From NCBI GenBank assembly GCA_963712165.1, contig CAVQGY010000005.1, positions 248,001 to 312,000 of the forward strand: a stretch of 64,000 nt of DNA. The letters run 5' to 3'. Source of the DNA: B10-G9 sp963712165. GTDB lineage: Bacteria; Chloroflexota; Anaerolineae; Anaerolineales; UBA11858. Of the stretch, positions 9,077 through 18,271 are shown in pieces. The translations under genes and the position numbers were made by a program. Each line of letters starts with the position of its first letter. Position 1 is the first letter of the stretch. The notes beneath the pieces are model-generated. The model ran no database searches and had not been told where the DNA came from. It saw nothing but the letters and a program-made list of their open reading frames with translations.

Positions 9077-11398
9077 ATGACTAAGCAATTTGAACTCAAC
9101 ATTCTTCCCATAAATCACTCAATGGGAAAAACTGTCTCCCATCTTCCGGGGATGTTGACATATAACCCGCCCAGGCGAACACCTGGGAGGAGAAGGGCAG
9201 AGGAGAAATTGCTTCTGCACCTCCGTTTGGATGGAAATGCGCCGTTATCTGATACGGCGATGGGACAGCTTCTGAACAAATTGGCTGAGGTTTTTTATGA
9301 GACCGATGGCTCGACCACATCCGCACTCAGAAATGTCACTGATGTGCTTAATAAATATCTTTTAGACAGGAATTATAGAGCAGCTTCGAGGGGATTAAAA
9401 GCAGTTGGTTATCTAACCCAGGTAGTACTTCGGCAAGACCGCATCCTTTATGCCCAATGTGGGCCGACTTATATCTACCATGTCACTCCTGAGACTGTAG
9501 TGGATCTGCATGATCCCGACCTCTCAGGATCGGGTTTAGGCCTTGGGAAAACATTCAAAGTTCGCTATCATCAAATTAACCTCACTCCCAATCAAATCCT
9601 GATCCTGGCAGCTGAAAGGCCCAAAACCTGGTCTGAGAACCTGTTCAAAACCCTGCCGCGATTGAAATTCAGCGCTCTGGTTCAGCGCCTGCTCCATAAG
9701 ATCGACGGCAGCCTTGAAGCAGTTGTGATCTTCCCGCTGGAAGGGGATTCTACGATAAAGGTCATGGAACCGATCTGGGCTGCTGATGGTGGGATGATCA
9801 ACATGCCTGATCTGGATGGCGCCAAGGTAGAAACCCGCTATTCTGAACCTCCAGTTCCGGACAAGGCTGGAGTTGAAGTTTTACAATCCCCGGATCTCCC
9901 TGGATCAGCTGTTGAGCTTATGGATGATGATCTTCCTCCGTTTGAACCTCCCCAGCCGGAAGATGAAATTGAGTTACCCCCTCTCCAGCGCGAACCCATA
10001 ACTCGGGAAGAGGAAAAGAAACCTGATTTGGCAGCACAAGTTGCAGCTGAGATCGGTCCAAAATTGACAGAGATCCAATCTTCTAAAGCCTGGGTAAGTT
10101 TTGATAAGATCAGTGGCCAAGTTGGAAGCACGATCCAAAAGGCTTGGCAAGGATTGCTGGGATTTATCTCCAAGACCCTGCCAGATGATCAGGTCCTGGA
10201 TCTCCCACCCTGGACATTAAGTATGATCGCCATCCTTGTTCCTTTGTTGATGGTGATCATTGGCAGTGTGTTTTATATTCGCAGGGGCCGGGATCACCTC
10301 TATGAGGATCATTTCTCCAAAGCCCAGACGTTGATGGCGCTGGCCGAAACCCAGTTTGACTCCTCAGAATATTATCAATCTATCTCTCAGGCTTTTGCTG
10401 AGGTCACGGAAGCCAGGAGTTATCAGCAAACCGAGGAAGTGGAGGAATTATTCTCAATCCTGCGGCTTGAACTCGATACCCTGGATCGGGTGACACGCCT
10501 GGATTATGAGCCCCTGTTCAGCCGGGGGTTGGGGGCGGATGTGAGCATATCAAAAATCGTGGTGACAGCCTGGAATGACCTTTATATGCTGAATGAAAAT
10601 GATGGTTCAGTTATCTGGGCTCAATCCAATCCGGATGGATATAGGATCATGGATGATTTCACCTGTGGACCTATCGAAGGGCATGTATCCGTTGGACCGC
10701 TGGTGGATATTGTTGCCCTGCCTACATCCCAGCAGGATCAGGCAACCATATTGGGAATCGATAATAATCACACCATGTTATTCTGTTTTGCGGATGAATC
10801 CGAAACCCCGGTGATATTCGAAGACACTTCTTACACGCTGGGCAGGGGTCCGGTCAAAGCGATAACCATGGCCACAAGCTCACCCTATAATCTTTATATT
10901 CTGGATCCTGATAAAAGAGCTATCTGGATTGAGTATCAGAGCCAGAATTACCATGAAGGATCAGAATATTTTGGAGCGATCGATTCACCTGAGATGTCTG
11001 ATGCTGTCGATCTGGTGACCAACGGCAGTGAACTTTTTATTCTGCATCAGGATGGCTATATCACAAAATGCGTCACAGATCGGGCAGATTCAGACCCCAT
11101 CTGCACAACACCCTTTCATTTTTCCGATTCCAGGCCGGGGCGTGAGCCAGGTCCTTTTATCGATGGGGCCAGTTTTGACTCATTCACCATGAAGGGTTCA
11201 CCGGGCATTGCCCTGTACATGCTCGATTCCGAGGGACAGGCACTGTACAGGTTCAGCACTCAGCTGGAATACCAGGATCAGTTCCGGCCAGTAGAGGGTA
11301 TATTCGATCAACCAGCAACTGCATTTACTGTGACTATGAGCGACCGCGTTTTCCTGGCGGTTGATGATCAGGTTTATACAGAACAACTTCTTCCCTGA
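9077..11398 (+). CDS. membrane protein with PP2C-like N-terminal domain and C-terminal propeller-like domain
   Basis: 773 residues in three parts. Residues 1-220 resemble a PP2C-type phosphatase fold (LTQVVLRQDRILYAQCGPTYIYHV, LTPNQILILAAERP) but lack the paired metal-binding aspartates, so this part may be catalytically dead. An acidic, Pro-rich linker covers about 255-315. A single transmembrane helix lies near 382-402. The outer part, about 430-773, has repeated strands such as NDLYMLNENDGSVIWAQ and PYNLYILDPDKRAIW, suggesting a beta-propeller. A TATAAT sits 36 bases before the start. It ends convergently with the PP2C gene at a shared terminator. Possibly a sensor for that phosphatase, by inference. 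Confidence 0.65.
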   Translation: MTKQFELNILPINHSMGKTVSHLPGMLTYNPPRRTPGRRRAEEKLLLHLRLDGNAPLSDTAMGQLLNKLAEVFYETDGSTTSALRNVTDVLNKYLLDRNYRAASRGLKAVGYLTQVVLRQDRILYAQCGPTYIYHVTPETVVDLHDPDLSGSGLGLGKTFKVRYHQINLTPNQILILAAERPKTWSENLFKTLPRLKFSALVQRLLHKIDGSLEAVVIFPLEGDSTIKVMEPIWAADGGMINMPDLDGAKVETRYSEPPVPDKAGVEVLQSPDLPGSAVELMDDDLPPFEPPQPEDEIELPPLQREPITREEEKKPDLAAQVAAEIGPKLTEIQSSKAWVSFDKISGQVGSTIQKAWQGLLGFISKTLPDDQVLDLPPWTLSMIAILVPLLMVIIGSVFYIRRGRDHLYEDHFSKAQTLMALAETQFDSSEYYQSISQAFAEVTEARSYQQTEEVEELFSILRLELDTLDRVTRLDYEPLFSRGLGADVSISKIVVTAWNDLYMLNENDGSVIWAQSNPDGYRIMDDFTCGPIEGHVSVGPLVDIVALPTSQQDQATILGIDNNHTMLFCFADESETPVIFEDTSYTLGRGPVKAITMATSSPYNLYILDPDKRAIWIEYQSQNYHEGSEYFGAIDSPEMSDAVDLVTNGSELFILHQDGYITKCVTDRADSDPICTTPFHFSDSRPGREPGPFIDGASFDSFTMKGSPGIALYMLDSEGQALYRFSTQLEYQDQFRPVEGIFDQPATAFTVTMSDRVFLAVDDQVYTEQLLP

Positions 11399-11424
11399 TA
11401 GATACTGGAAGAGACTCGTTAAAA

Positions 11425-11465
11425 AAAAAGGATCAATAATCCTTAGAGGATTGCGGATCCTTTTT
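11425..11465. terminator. bidirectional intrinsic terminator
   Basis: A long inverted repeat lies between two convergent genes. Outer arms AAAAAGGATC and GATCCTTTTT pair over ten bases, with an inner AATCC/GGATT stem and a TTAGA loop. A-tract on one side and T-tract on the other make it usable in both directions, for the 9077 gene and for the PP2C gene. Confidence 0.8.
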
Positions 11466-11483
11466 CGTTCTCAGAGAGCCGTT

Positions 11484-12365
11484 TCAGTCGTCTAATTCTT
11501 CATCATCTTCTTCATATTCATCATCATCATCATCATCATCATCAAATAATTCTTCTCCGGGAGCTCTGAGGAGGATGATTGTGATGTTGTCATGGCCTCC
11601 CCGTAAATTCGCCAGGTCGACCAGCTTGCCCAGGTGATCGTCCCCGCTGCCAGCGGTTTCCAGTATTTCCAGAAATTCCTCGTCTGCAACCAGATCTGTC
11701 AGGCCATCTGTGCAGAGCAGCACCTGGTCACCCGGCACAAGAGGTAAACCCTGGTTGGCTTTTGCTTGTTCCTGATTTTCATTCAGGTCCAGGTAAAGCC
11801 TCAAATCAGGCTTGATAGGATCGGCAGACCCCAAGTAGCTTCGAATGAGGTGACGGCGGGGATGATTGCGGGCTTCTTCCTCGTTAATGATGCCTGAGTC
11901 CAGCGCTTCCTGAACCCAGGTATGGTCAATATTCAATTGCTGGACAACTTGATCCCTGATCAAATAAATCCTAGAGTCCCCCAATGTGGCGATATAAAGA
12001 GCCTGGTCAATGACCAGAGCACACACTGCAGTAGAGCCCATGCCCTGGTGGGAATCATCATCCCCAGCTTCTGCAGTGATGCTGTGATTGGCCTCAAGGA
12101 GGGCGCTTTTTAAGATCCAGATTGGGTCAGTTCCATCGCTTTCTGCGATGGCTGATATGATGGTTGCAACGGCGATTTTAGATGCGATCTCACCAGCTTT
12201 ATGTCCACCGATGCCATCTGCGATAACAGCCACCAGGACCGGGGTCTCATCATCTTCGTTTATGACAAATGACGAGATCTCATAGGAATCCTCATTGATC
12301 CGTCCCTGGCTGCCTGGGTCTGTGATCGCAAAGACATCTAGGTGGTGTTGTTTGCTGGGTATCAA
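11484..12365 (-). CDS. PP2C-family serine/threonine protein phosphatase
   Basis: 293 residues from a TTG start with AAGGAG nine bases upstream. The PP2C metal-binding motifs are all present: TDPGSQGRINEDS, VIADGIGGHKAGE, GSTAVCALV, LGDSRIYLI, LLCTDGLTDLV and GGHDNITIILL. It should remove phosphate from Ser/Thr (or Asp-associated) targets with Mn or Mg. The C-terminus is an almost pure Asp/Glu tail of about 20 residues, encoded by a GAT triplet tract. It is followed on the same strand by FHA and VWA genes, so it likely acts with phosphoprotein-binding partners. No kinase is present in the window. Confidence 0.9.
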   Translation of the reverse strand: MIPSKQHHLDVFAITDPGSQGRINEDSYEISSFVINEDDETPVLVAVIADGIGGHKAGEIASKIAVATIISAIAESDGTDPIWILKSALLEANHSITAEAGDDDSHQGMGSTAVCALVIDQALYIATLGDSRIYLIRDQVVQQLNIDHTWVQEALDSGIINEEEARNHPRRHLIRSYLGSADPIKPDLRLYLDLNENQEQAKANQGLPLVPGDQVLLCTDGLTDLVADEEFLEILETAGSGDDHLGKLVDLANLRGGHDNITIILLRAPGEELFDDDDDDDDEYEEDDEELDD

Positions 12366-12396
12366 TGTCCATTCTCCTTATTTGATGCCAGGATAA

Positions 12397-12750
12397 TCAG
12401 CCATTCTTGATCTGAAAACGAAAAGCTGCTTCTCCGATATTTATAATATCACCATCTTTTATTACGTGGGGGCTGGAGGGATTGATTTGCTGGTAGTTGA
12501 TCCAGGATCCTGCCACAGATCCCAGATCAGTAAGTTGAAAGAGATCCTTTTTACCCAGGGAGATCCGGGCATGCTCGGGCATGATCGATGGATGTTTGAT
12601 GCGGATCCCATTCTCGAGGTTCGCTGATCCAAGTGTGATCGAAGTCTTGTTGATCTGGATTGGTGCAGAGAACAGCCGTTGTGAAAGATCATTGACCGGA
12701 ATCAGACGGTATGAACTGATCTCCACGGGCTCTGCTTCCGGATGCTGCAT
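12397..12750 (-). CDS. FHA domain protein, probably the detached C-terminus of the VWA protein
   Basis: 117 residues making one forkhead-associated domain: ITLGSANLENGIRIKHPSIMPEHARI, then LTDLGSVAGSWIN and a closing GDIINIGEAAFRFQI. The usual phosphothreonine-binding Arg/Ser/Asn pattern is only partly kept. The first 49 bases overlap the end of the VWA gene in the -1 frame. The frame stays open upstream of its ATG, and no good ribosome binding site is seen. Inserting one C in the CC at about 12755 would fuse it to the VWA protein behind the transmembrane helix. Either a frameshift separates one gene, or translation is coupled. Confidence 0.75.
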   Translation of the reverse strand: MQHPEAEPVEISSYRLIPVNDLSQRLFSAPIQINKTSITLGSANLENGIRIKHPSIMPEHARISLGKKDLFQLTDLGSVAGSWINYQQINPSSPHVIKDGDIINIGEAAFRFQIKNG

Positions 12751-14243
12751 TCTTGGACTCGGAATAAACCCTTGATGAAACTCACGAACCGGTTTACAGG
12801 GGACTTAATCCATGTGATCTCTCGCTTGCTGCCCGGCCGGATCTGTCCTCGACTGATCAGTCCGAACAGGGTCAGTCCTAGCAGCAGGATCAGCGCCAAT
12901 CCCAGAAGGGCAGGGATGTTATTCCTGATAATATCCCAGAAATCAAGAGGGGGGAGGATGACTTCAACTTTAATAGGAGTTTCAATGCTTTGCCGGCTCA
13001 AACCCATTGAGTCTACAGCCTCCAGGCTAAGGTAGTGTGTGCCGCTGATTTGGTAATCCTCTAAATCCCAGGTGAATTGGTCAAAAGGAGGGGAGGTTCT
13101 GGCTTCGATGAGCTCCCCGTCAACTCTAAAGATCACTTTCTCCAGATCGCGGAGATGTAAATCCGGAAATTCAATTAGGATTGGCAGAATCACTGAGCTT
13201 GGCTCGAATTTGATTCCTTCAGCGCCGTCAAGGGTCTCTTCAACGGGAGTCCTTGTTATGACCCGGGGAGGGGCGATAAAGAACGGGTTTGGCGGTTGAA
13301 TATCAAGTGTGAACTCCCTTATACCCTCTACTGTTCCAAAAGTTGTCGCGACCGATACTTCTAGAGTATGGGTCCCTGAGGTGAGGATGCTGGATTGATA
13401 CTTCACCAGATATGTTGTCCTCAGCGGGAGTAGAAGCTGACCAAGATCTGCAAGGGGTCCTTCACCTGAGAAGGTCAGGTATTTACCTCCGGTTTCCGAA
13501 GACAGGGATTGAAGTTTGGTTGCTCCTGAACTCTCGAAATAGGCTGGAGAGGAGACTAACACCGTATAAACCTGAACTTGATTATCCTTTGCCTGGGAGA
13601 TCAGACTATCGATGGTTTCGAATTCATCTGAGGTCGGCTGGTGGGAAAAAAACAGCACAACCTTCTTCATACCAGGTTGGTTGACAGGATCGGCGGCGAC
13701 CTCGATCGCCCGTGAGAGGACAGTTAGATCCGAAATGGTTTCCCTTTCCACTGCCTCCATCTTCTCCAGTGCACTGACCCAAGCTGATTTCTCATCCAGG
13801 TGGATGACTTCCAATCCAAGATTATCCAGGATGCTCAGATCATCATTAGCTGAGTCCTGAGGTTGGGCAGCCCAATTAAGGAGAGATTCCTGGATAAGAT
13901 CGAATCTTGATCGTCCGCTTGTATCCTGAATAGCAAAAGGGGCAGATAGATTAAACGCTACAACCAGTTGGATTCCAGGTTGGAGAGGCTGGAGTTCAAG
14001 GATCTCCTGGTTTACGCCATCCTCAAAGAGGGTGATTTGATCCAATTGGATGTTTCCCAGTGGGGTGCCCCCCCTGTCTATTGGATCCATATAAAAGGAA
14101 ATAGTGGGGTAGGCAGAGTGGTCTGGGGGGGAGATGAGGATAGATCTATCTGTCTGTGCCCTGGCCCCGGATGATCCAGACAGGGCAGCCAGACAGAGAA
14201 GAAGTACTTTAAGAAAGGAGGTCGAATTTACCCTTTTATTCAT
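12702..14243 (-). CDS. VWA-domain membrane protein
   Basis: About 513 residues from the ATG at 14243, which starts a signal peptide ending GARAQ; a TTG eight codons upstream also exists. A von Willebrand A-like region spans about 60-270 (ISFYMDPIDR, VVAFNLSAPF, KKVVLFFSHQPTSDEF), although a perfect MIDAS DxSxS is not evident. Ig-like sheets follow, then one transmembrane helix near 450 (ALLGLALILLLGLTLFGLI) and a short basic tail. The tail runs out of frame into the FHA gene. It is probably displayed outside with a cytoplasmic FHA module, by inference. Confidence 0.72.
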   Translation of the reverse strand: MNKRVNSTSFLKVLLLCLAALSGSSGARAQTDRSILISPPDHSAYPTISFYMDPIDRGGTPLGNIQLDQITLFEDGVNQEILELQPLQPGIQLVVAFNLSAPFAIQDTSGRSRFDLIQESLLNWAAQPQDSANDDLSILDNLGLEVIHLDEKSAWVSALEKMEAVERETISDLTVLSRAIEVAADPVNQPGMKKVVLFFSHQPTSDEFETIDSLISQAKDNQVQVYTVLVSSPAYFESSGATKLQSLSSETGGKYLTFSGEGPLADLGQLLLPLRTTYLVKYQSSILTSGTHTLEVSVATTFGTVEGIREFTLDIQPPNPFFIAPPRVITRTPVEETLDGAEGIKFEPSSVILPILIEFPDLHLRDLEKVIFRVDGELIEARTSPPFDQFTWDLEDYQISGTHYLSLEAVDSMGLSRQSIETPIKVEVILPPLDFWDIIRNNIPALLGLALILLLGLTLFGLISRGQIRPGSKREITWIKSPVNRFVSFIKGLFRVQECSIRKQSPWRSVHTV

Positions 14244-14407
14244 AATTGATGATTGCCATTGTACCAAAAAGGGGATTTTTAGAGCTTAGTATCCATTTTC
14301 AGTGAGTTTACAAAAATCTAACTACCATCAAAAGCAAAAATCGTCTGTGTGATAGAATTTGTTGTATTGAAAAAATCAATTCCAGGCTCCACTCGGTTCA
14401 GTAGGCG

Positions 14408-15086
14408 ATGAAAGAATTCATTCTGGCATCAAAATCACCCCGGCGGAAAGACCTGCTCCGGAATTTGATTGATAGCTTCCTTATCATCAATCCCGAAATT
14501 GTTGAAGTCCGCGAAAAGGGAGAAACCCCAGAAGAGCATGTTCTCCGGATCAGTGAGCGAAAAGCACTGGTTGGGCGGAAGATGGTCAAAACCTCGCCTG
14601 GAATGGACTGTGTGATCATCGCGGCTGATACCATTGTTGTGGATGGCGACAGGATTCTCGGAAAGCCAGAGGACAAAACCCAGGCAGTCCGGATGTTAAC
14701 CGCAGCTGAAGGGAAAAACCCATTTTGTATATTCAGGCCTTGCGGTTTTTGACACCTCTGGTCAGGAGGTTCTAACCCGAATGGTTTCTTCCAAAGTTCA
14801 TATGAGGGAGTATACTGAAGAAGAGATTGAAGAGTATGTGGCCAGCGGAGATCCGATGGACAAAGCTGGTGCATATGCGATCCAGAATCCTCAATTCGAC
14901 CCTGTGCCGGAATTCAACGATTGTTATGCGAACGTGATGGGTTTACCCCTCTGCCACCTGGCAGTTCTTCTGCATGAGTTGGACAGCCCTCTCCATGATG
15001 ATGTAGCAGTCCGCTGCCAGGAATCAATAGGATATCAATGTCCCATATTTTCCGAGGTGTTGATTGGAATGGATGGGAAGGAATGA
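14408..15086 (+). pseudogene. maf: Maf family nucleotide pyrophosphatase, broken by a one-base frameshift
   Basis: The first part (114 codons to 14752) starts with ILASKSPRRKDLL and has AADTIVVDGDRILGKP; the second part, in the next frame, continues YSGLAVFDTSG through MVSSKVHMREYTEEEIEEYV, SGDPMDKAGAYAIQ and FNDCYANVMGLPL. Together they are a full-length Maf, a dTTP/UTP pyrophosphatase-type house-cleaning enzyme. The break is at an AAAAA run (14714-14718); removing one A restores G-K-T-H-F-V-Y-S-G. Either a real loss or a homopolymer sequencing error. The end overlaps the PBP gene start by ATGA, so the operon structure is intact. Confidence 0.85.
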
Positions 15087-17326
15087 GAATGAGAATACAA
15101 AAATCAAAACTATGGACAATTATCCTGCTGTTGGGGGTGATTACAGGCTGCAGCAAGGGGACACCGGATGGCACATTATCTCCCCCGGATACGCCCACTC
15201 CAGGACTGGCGACTCCAGTTATTCAGACGACCCAGGCGCCGGATGTTGAAAGTGCGGCGGTTGAGTTTCTAGAGTATTGGAAAGTCAGTGATTACTCGGC
15301 AATGTATGCTATGTTGAGCCCGGATAGCCAATCCCGGATCAGCGAGGAGGATTTTTCCCAGGAGTACCATACTCTAGCGGTTGAATTAGCCCTGGGTTCA
15401 TTGGACTATACGATCCTCTCATCCTTTGTGGATCCCAGCAAAGCCCAGGTAGCGGTCTCGGTACAGTATGGCAGCCTGCTGATCGAAGGGATCCAGCGAG
15501 ATATCATCCTGGAGTTAAGCATTGCAGGTGGGTTGTGGAAAGTGGATTGGGCCAGGAGAATGATCTTCCCTGAACTTGAAGGTGAGAACCAAATTCAACT
15601 GGCCCGGCTTCTTCCATCCCGCGGAAATATCTATGATAGGAATGGCAGCGTAGTTGTTTCCTATTCCGAGGCGATCTCCTTGGGGTTAACGCCTTCTAAT
15701 ATTGATCCCGAGAGGGAGGATAACCTGCTGAACGAACTAGGCAGAGACCTGGATATTCCCCCGGAAGTCATCTATGCCATGTATGAGGACTATCCTCCTG
15801 GTGTGAACTGGTACCTGCCCCTAGGCGCTATCTCCCTGGATTCCATCGAGCCCAGATTGGGGATTTTGGAGGGATATACAAATACTGGACTGCTTGTAAG
15901 GTATTTTGATGGCCGATTTTACTACAATCAGGGAGTAGCTCCCCAGGCAATCGGATACGTGCGCTGGATCCAGGAACCAGAAATGGACTTTTACCGCATC
16001 CAGGGTTATTCAAAGGGTGAGAAGGTCGGCGGCCAGGGACTGGAAAGGTGGGGAGAGCCCTATCTGGCAGGGGACAGGGGGGGGATTCTTTATATGGTGG
16101 ATTCGGAAGGGAATATCCTCACTGAGTTGACCCGGGAAGAAGCCGCCCCGGCATCCGAGATCTATACAACCTTCGAAAAAGAGTTCCAACTTGATGTTCA
16201 GAAGGCTCTCTATGGTTTTAACGGTGCCATTGTCGTGATGGAGATGGATACTGGTCGTATTCTAGCCATGGCATCTAACCCTCACTTTGATCCAAATGCA
16301 TTCAATTCCAACTATTACAATTCCTCTTTATTGCTTCAGGAGTACTACAAGGCGGACCAAAAATCACCTTTCCTGAACAGGGCAACTCAGGGTTTATATC
16401 CCCTTGGTTCGGTGTTCAAGATCATCACCATGGCCGCAGCTCTGGAAACAGGAGAGTTTCAGGCGAGTGATACCTATGAATGCGAATATTTCTTTAACGA
16501 GCTTCCTGGTGTCACGCTGAACGATTGGACCTATGATCACTTTCTGGAAGATGGGAAGCAGCTCCCAAGCGGAAACTTGACCTTGCCTGCTGGTTTATAC
16601 CGCTCCTGTAATCCCTGGTTCTGGCATATCGGTTTGCACCTGTACCGGAATGGCTTTGAAAGCGCTATTTCGGATATGGCAAAAGGCTTTGGGCTGGGTG
16701 CCCCCACGGGCATTGAAAGCCTGGAAGAGGAAGCCGGAGACATGCCGGTTCCGGGTTCAGAGCTAGACGCCACCAACCTGGCTATCGGCCAGGGAAATTC
16801 GCTGGTCACACCTCTCCAGGTAGTACGTTTCATCGCCGCCATTGGAAACGGCGGCACCCTTTACCGCCCGCAGTTTGTGGAGAGCATCCGCTTACCGAGT
16901 GGGGAAGAACTGTTCAGGTTCGAGCCGGAGATTATTGGTGAACTGCCGATCAGCGAAGCCACCAGGAATACCATCATCAATGCCATGATCCAGGTTGTTG
17001 AAAAACCGGCACCAAACCCAGGAACGGCATCTCACCGATTCAAGGGATTGACGGAGCGGATCCCGATCGCTGGTAAGACCGGAACCGCAGAGTCAGGCTC
17101 CGGAGAATCCCATGCCTGGTTTGCAGGGTATACCAATGTCCAGAACCCGGATAAACCGGATATTGCCGTAGTAGTGATCGCGGAAAACGCCGGTGAGGGA
17201 TCTGATATTGCTGCCCCGATCTTCAGACGAGTGGTTGAGCTGTACTTCAACCAGTATTTGAAATATTACCCGTGGGAAGTTGAGATAGGTGTCTGGTATG
17301 TGCCAGAGGATGAAGTTGCAGAATAA
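15083..17326 (+). CDS. class B penicillin-binding protein (peptidoglycan transpeptidase) with MecA_N domain
   Basis: 747 residues from the ATG overlapping the maf stop (GGGAAGG upstream). The N-terminus is a lipoprotein-like signal, VITGCS. A MecA_N/NTF2-like domain covers about 45-160 (EFLEYWKVSDYSAMYAMLSP), the dimerisation domain follows (PSRGNIYDRNG), and the transpeptidase domain bears SVFK (catalytic Ser, about 443), SCN (about 507) and KTGT (about 662). It cross-links peptidoglycan stems on the outer face of the membrane. Neighbours maf and rsgA fit a growth-related cluster. MecA_N architecture resembles PBP2a, but that alone does not show beta-lactam resistance. Confidence 0.9.
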   Translation: MRMRIQKSKLWTIILLLGVITGCSKGTPDGTLSPPDTPTPGLATPVIQTTQAPDVESAAVEFLEYWKVSDYSAMYAMLSPDSQSRISEEDFSQEYHTLAVELALGSLDYTILSSFVDPSKAQVAVSVQYGSLLIEGIQRDIILELSIAGGLWKVDWARRMIFPELEGENQIQLARLLPSRGNIYDRNGSVVVSYSEAISLGLTPSNIDPEREDNLLNELGRDLDIPPEVIYAMYEDYPPGVNWYLPLGAISLDSIEPRLGILEGYTNTGLLVRYFDGRFYYNQGVAPQAIGYVRWIQEPEMDFYRIQGYSKGEKVGGQGLERWGEPYLAGDRGGILYMVDSEGNILTELTREEAAPASEIYTTFEKEFQLDVQKALYGFNGAIVVMEMDTGRILAMASNPHFDPNAFNSNYYNSSLLLQEYYKADQKSPFLNRATQGLYPLGSVFKIITMAAALETGEFQASDTYECEYFFNELPGVTLNDWTYDHFLEDGKQLPSGNLTLPAGLYRSCNPWFWHIGLHLYRNGFESAISDMAKGFGLGAPTGIESLEEEAGDMPVPGSELDATNLAIGQGNSLVTPLQVVRFIAAIGNGGTLYRPQFVESIRLPSGEELFRFEPEIIGELPISEATRNTIINAMIQVVEKPAPNPGTASHRFKGLTERIPIAGKTGTAESGSGESHAWFAGYTNVQNPDKPDIAVVVIAENAGEGSDIAAPIFRRVVELYFNQYLKYYPWEVEIGVWYVPEDEVAE

Positions 17327-17344
17327 GATAAAAGGGAGTACTCT

Positions 17345-18271
17345 TTGACCGAAGAAATCCGCGGACGGATCATCAAGACCCAATCCGGGTTCTATGATGT
17401 GGAAACAGACCAGGGTGTTATTATTTGCCAGCTTCGAGGGCGCCTGAAAAAAGGGCAAAAGCTGGGAGATATCGCTGCGATTGGTGATTGGGTCCGGATT
17501 ACCACTCAGGAATCTGACACAGGTATGATTGAGGATGTTGAGCCCCGCAAATCTATGTTATATCGGATGGCCCCCACACCCCGGGGAGAATTTCAACAGG
17601 TTCTGATAGCCAATCCAGACCAGGCGGTTTTTGTGTTTTCCGTAAAAGACCCCGAACCTCGCTTGAGAATGTTGGATCGGTTCCTGGTAATCGCGGAAAA
17701 AGAACAGATCGAGGCCGTGATCGTAGCGAATAAGATCGATCTAACCGGGATGCGGGTAGCCCGAGAGCTATTTCAACGCTATGAAAAAATCGGCTACACC
17801 GTCTTTTACACCTCAGTACCGAAGAATAAAGGGTTAAAGGCGCTTTTAAAGCAGCTAATTGGCAAAACGAGCATTTTTGCGGGCCCATCAGGCGCGGGGA
17901 AGTCCAGTATTCTGAACACTATCCAGCCCGGACTGGGCCTTGCGGTCAAAGAGGTCAGTGAAACGACCAGCAAGGGCAAACATACTACGGTCTCCCGCAA
18001 GCTGTTACCTCTGGAATTGGGTGGTTATGTGGCAGACACTCCGGGGCTGAAAGCCCTGGATCTGTGGGATATAACTCCGGAAGAGGTGGATGGCTATTTT
18101 CGGGAGATCAGTCAGGCCTTGGAACAGTGCCGTTTCAGCGATTGCAGTCATACCCACGAACCTGGCTGCGAAGTCATTGAAGCCATCAAAAGAAAGGAGA
18201 TCCACCCGGAACGTTATCGATCCTACCTCCGCATGCGGGAAGTGGAAGAAGATAAAATACCATGGTTCTAA
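17345..18271 (+). CDS. rsgA: ribosome small subunit-dependent GTPase A
   Basis: 308 residues from a TTG start preceded by AAAGGGAG. The circularly permuted GTPase order is visible: G4 NKID near residue 128, then G1 GPSGAGKSS near 180 and G3 DTPG near 231. An N-terminal OB-fold (RIIKTQSGFYDVETDQG) and a C-terminal zinc knuckle (CRFSDCSHTHEPGC) complete the family layout. RsgA checks late 30S ribosome assembly. The gene is 18 bases after the PBP and overlaps the next lipoprotein gene by ten bases, so the three are probably co-transcribed. Confidence 0.95.
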   Translation: MTEEIRGRIIKTQSGFYDVETDQGVIICQLRGRLKKGQKLGDIAAIGDWVRITTQESDTGMIEDVEPRKSMLYRMAPTPRGEFQQVLIANPDQAVFVFSVKDPEPRLRMLDRFLVIAEKEQIEAVIVANKIDLTGMRVARELFQRYEKIGYTVFYTSVPKNKGLKALLKQLIGKTSIFAGPSGAGKSSILNTIQPGLGLAVKEVSETTSKGKHTTVSRKLLPLELGGYVADTPGLKALDLWDITPEEVDGYFREISQALEQCRFSDCSHTHEPGCEVIEAIKRKEIHPERYRSYLRMREVEEDKIPWF

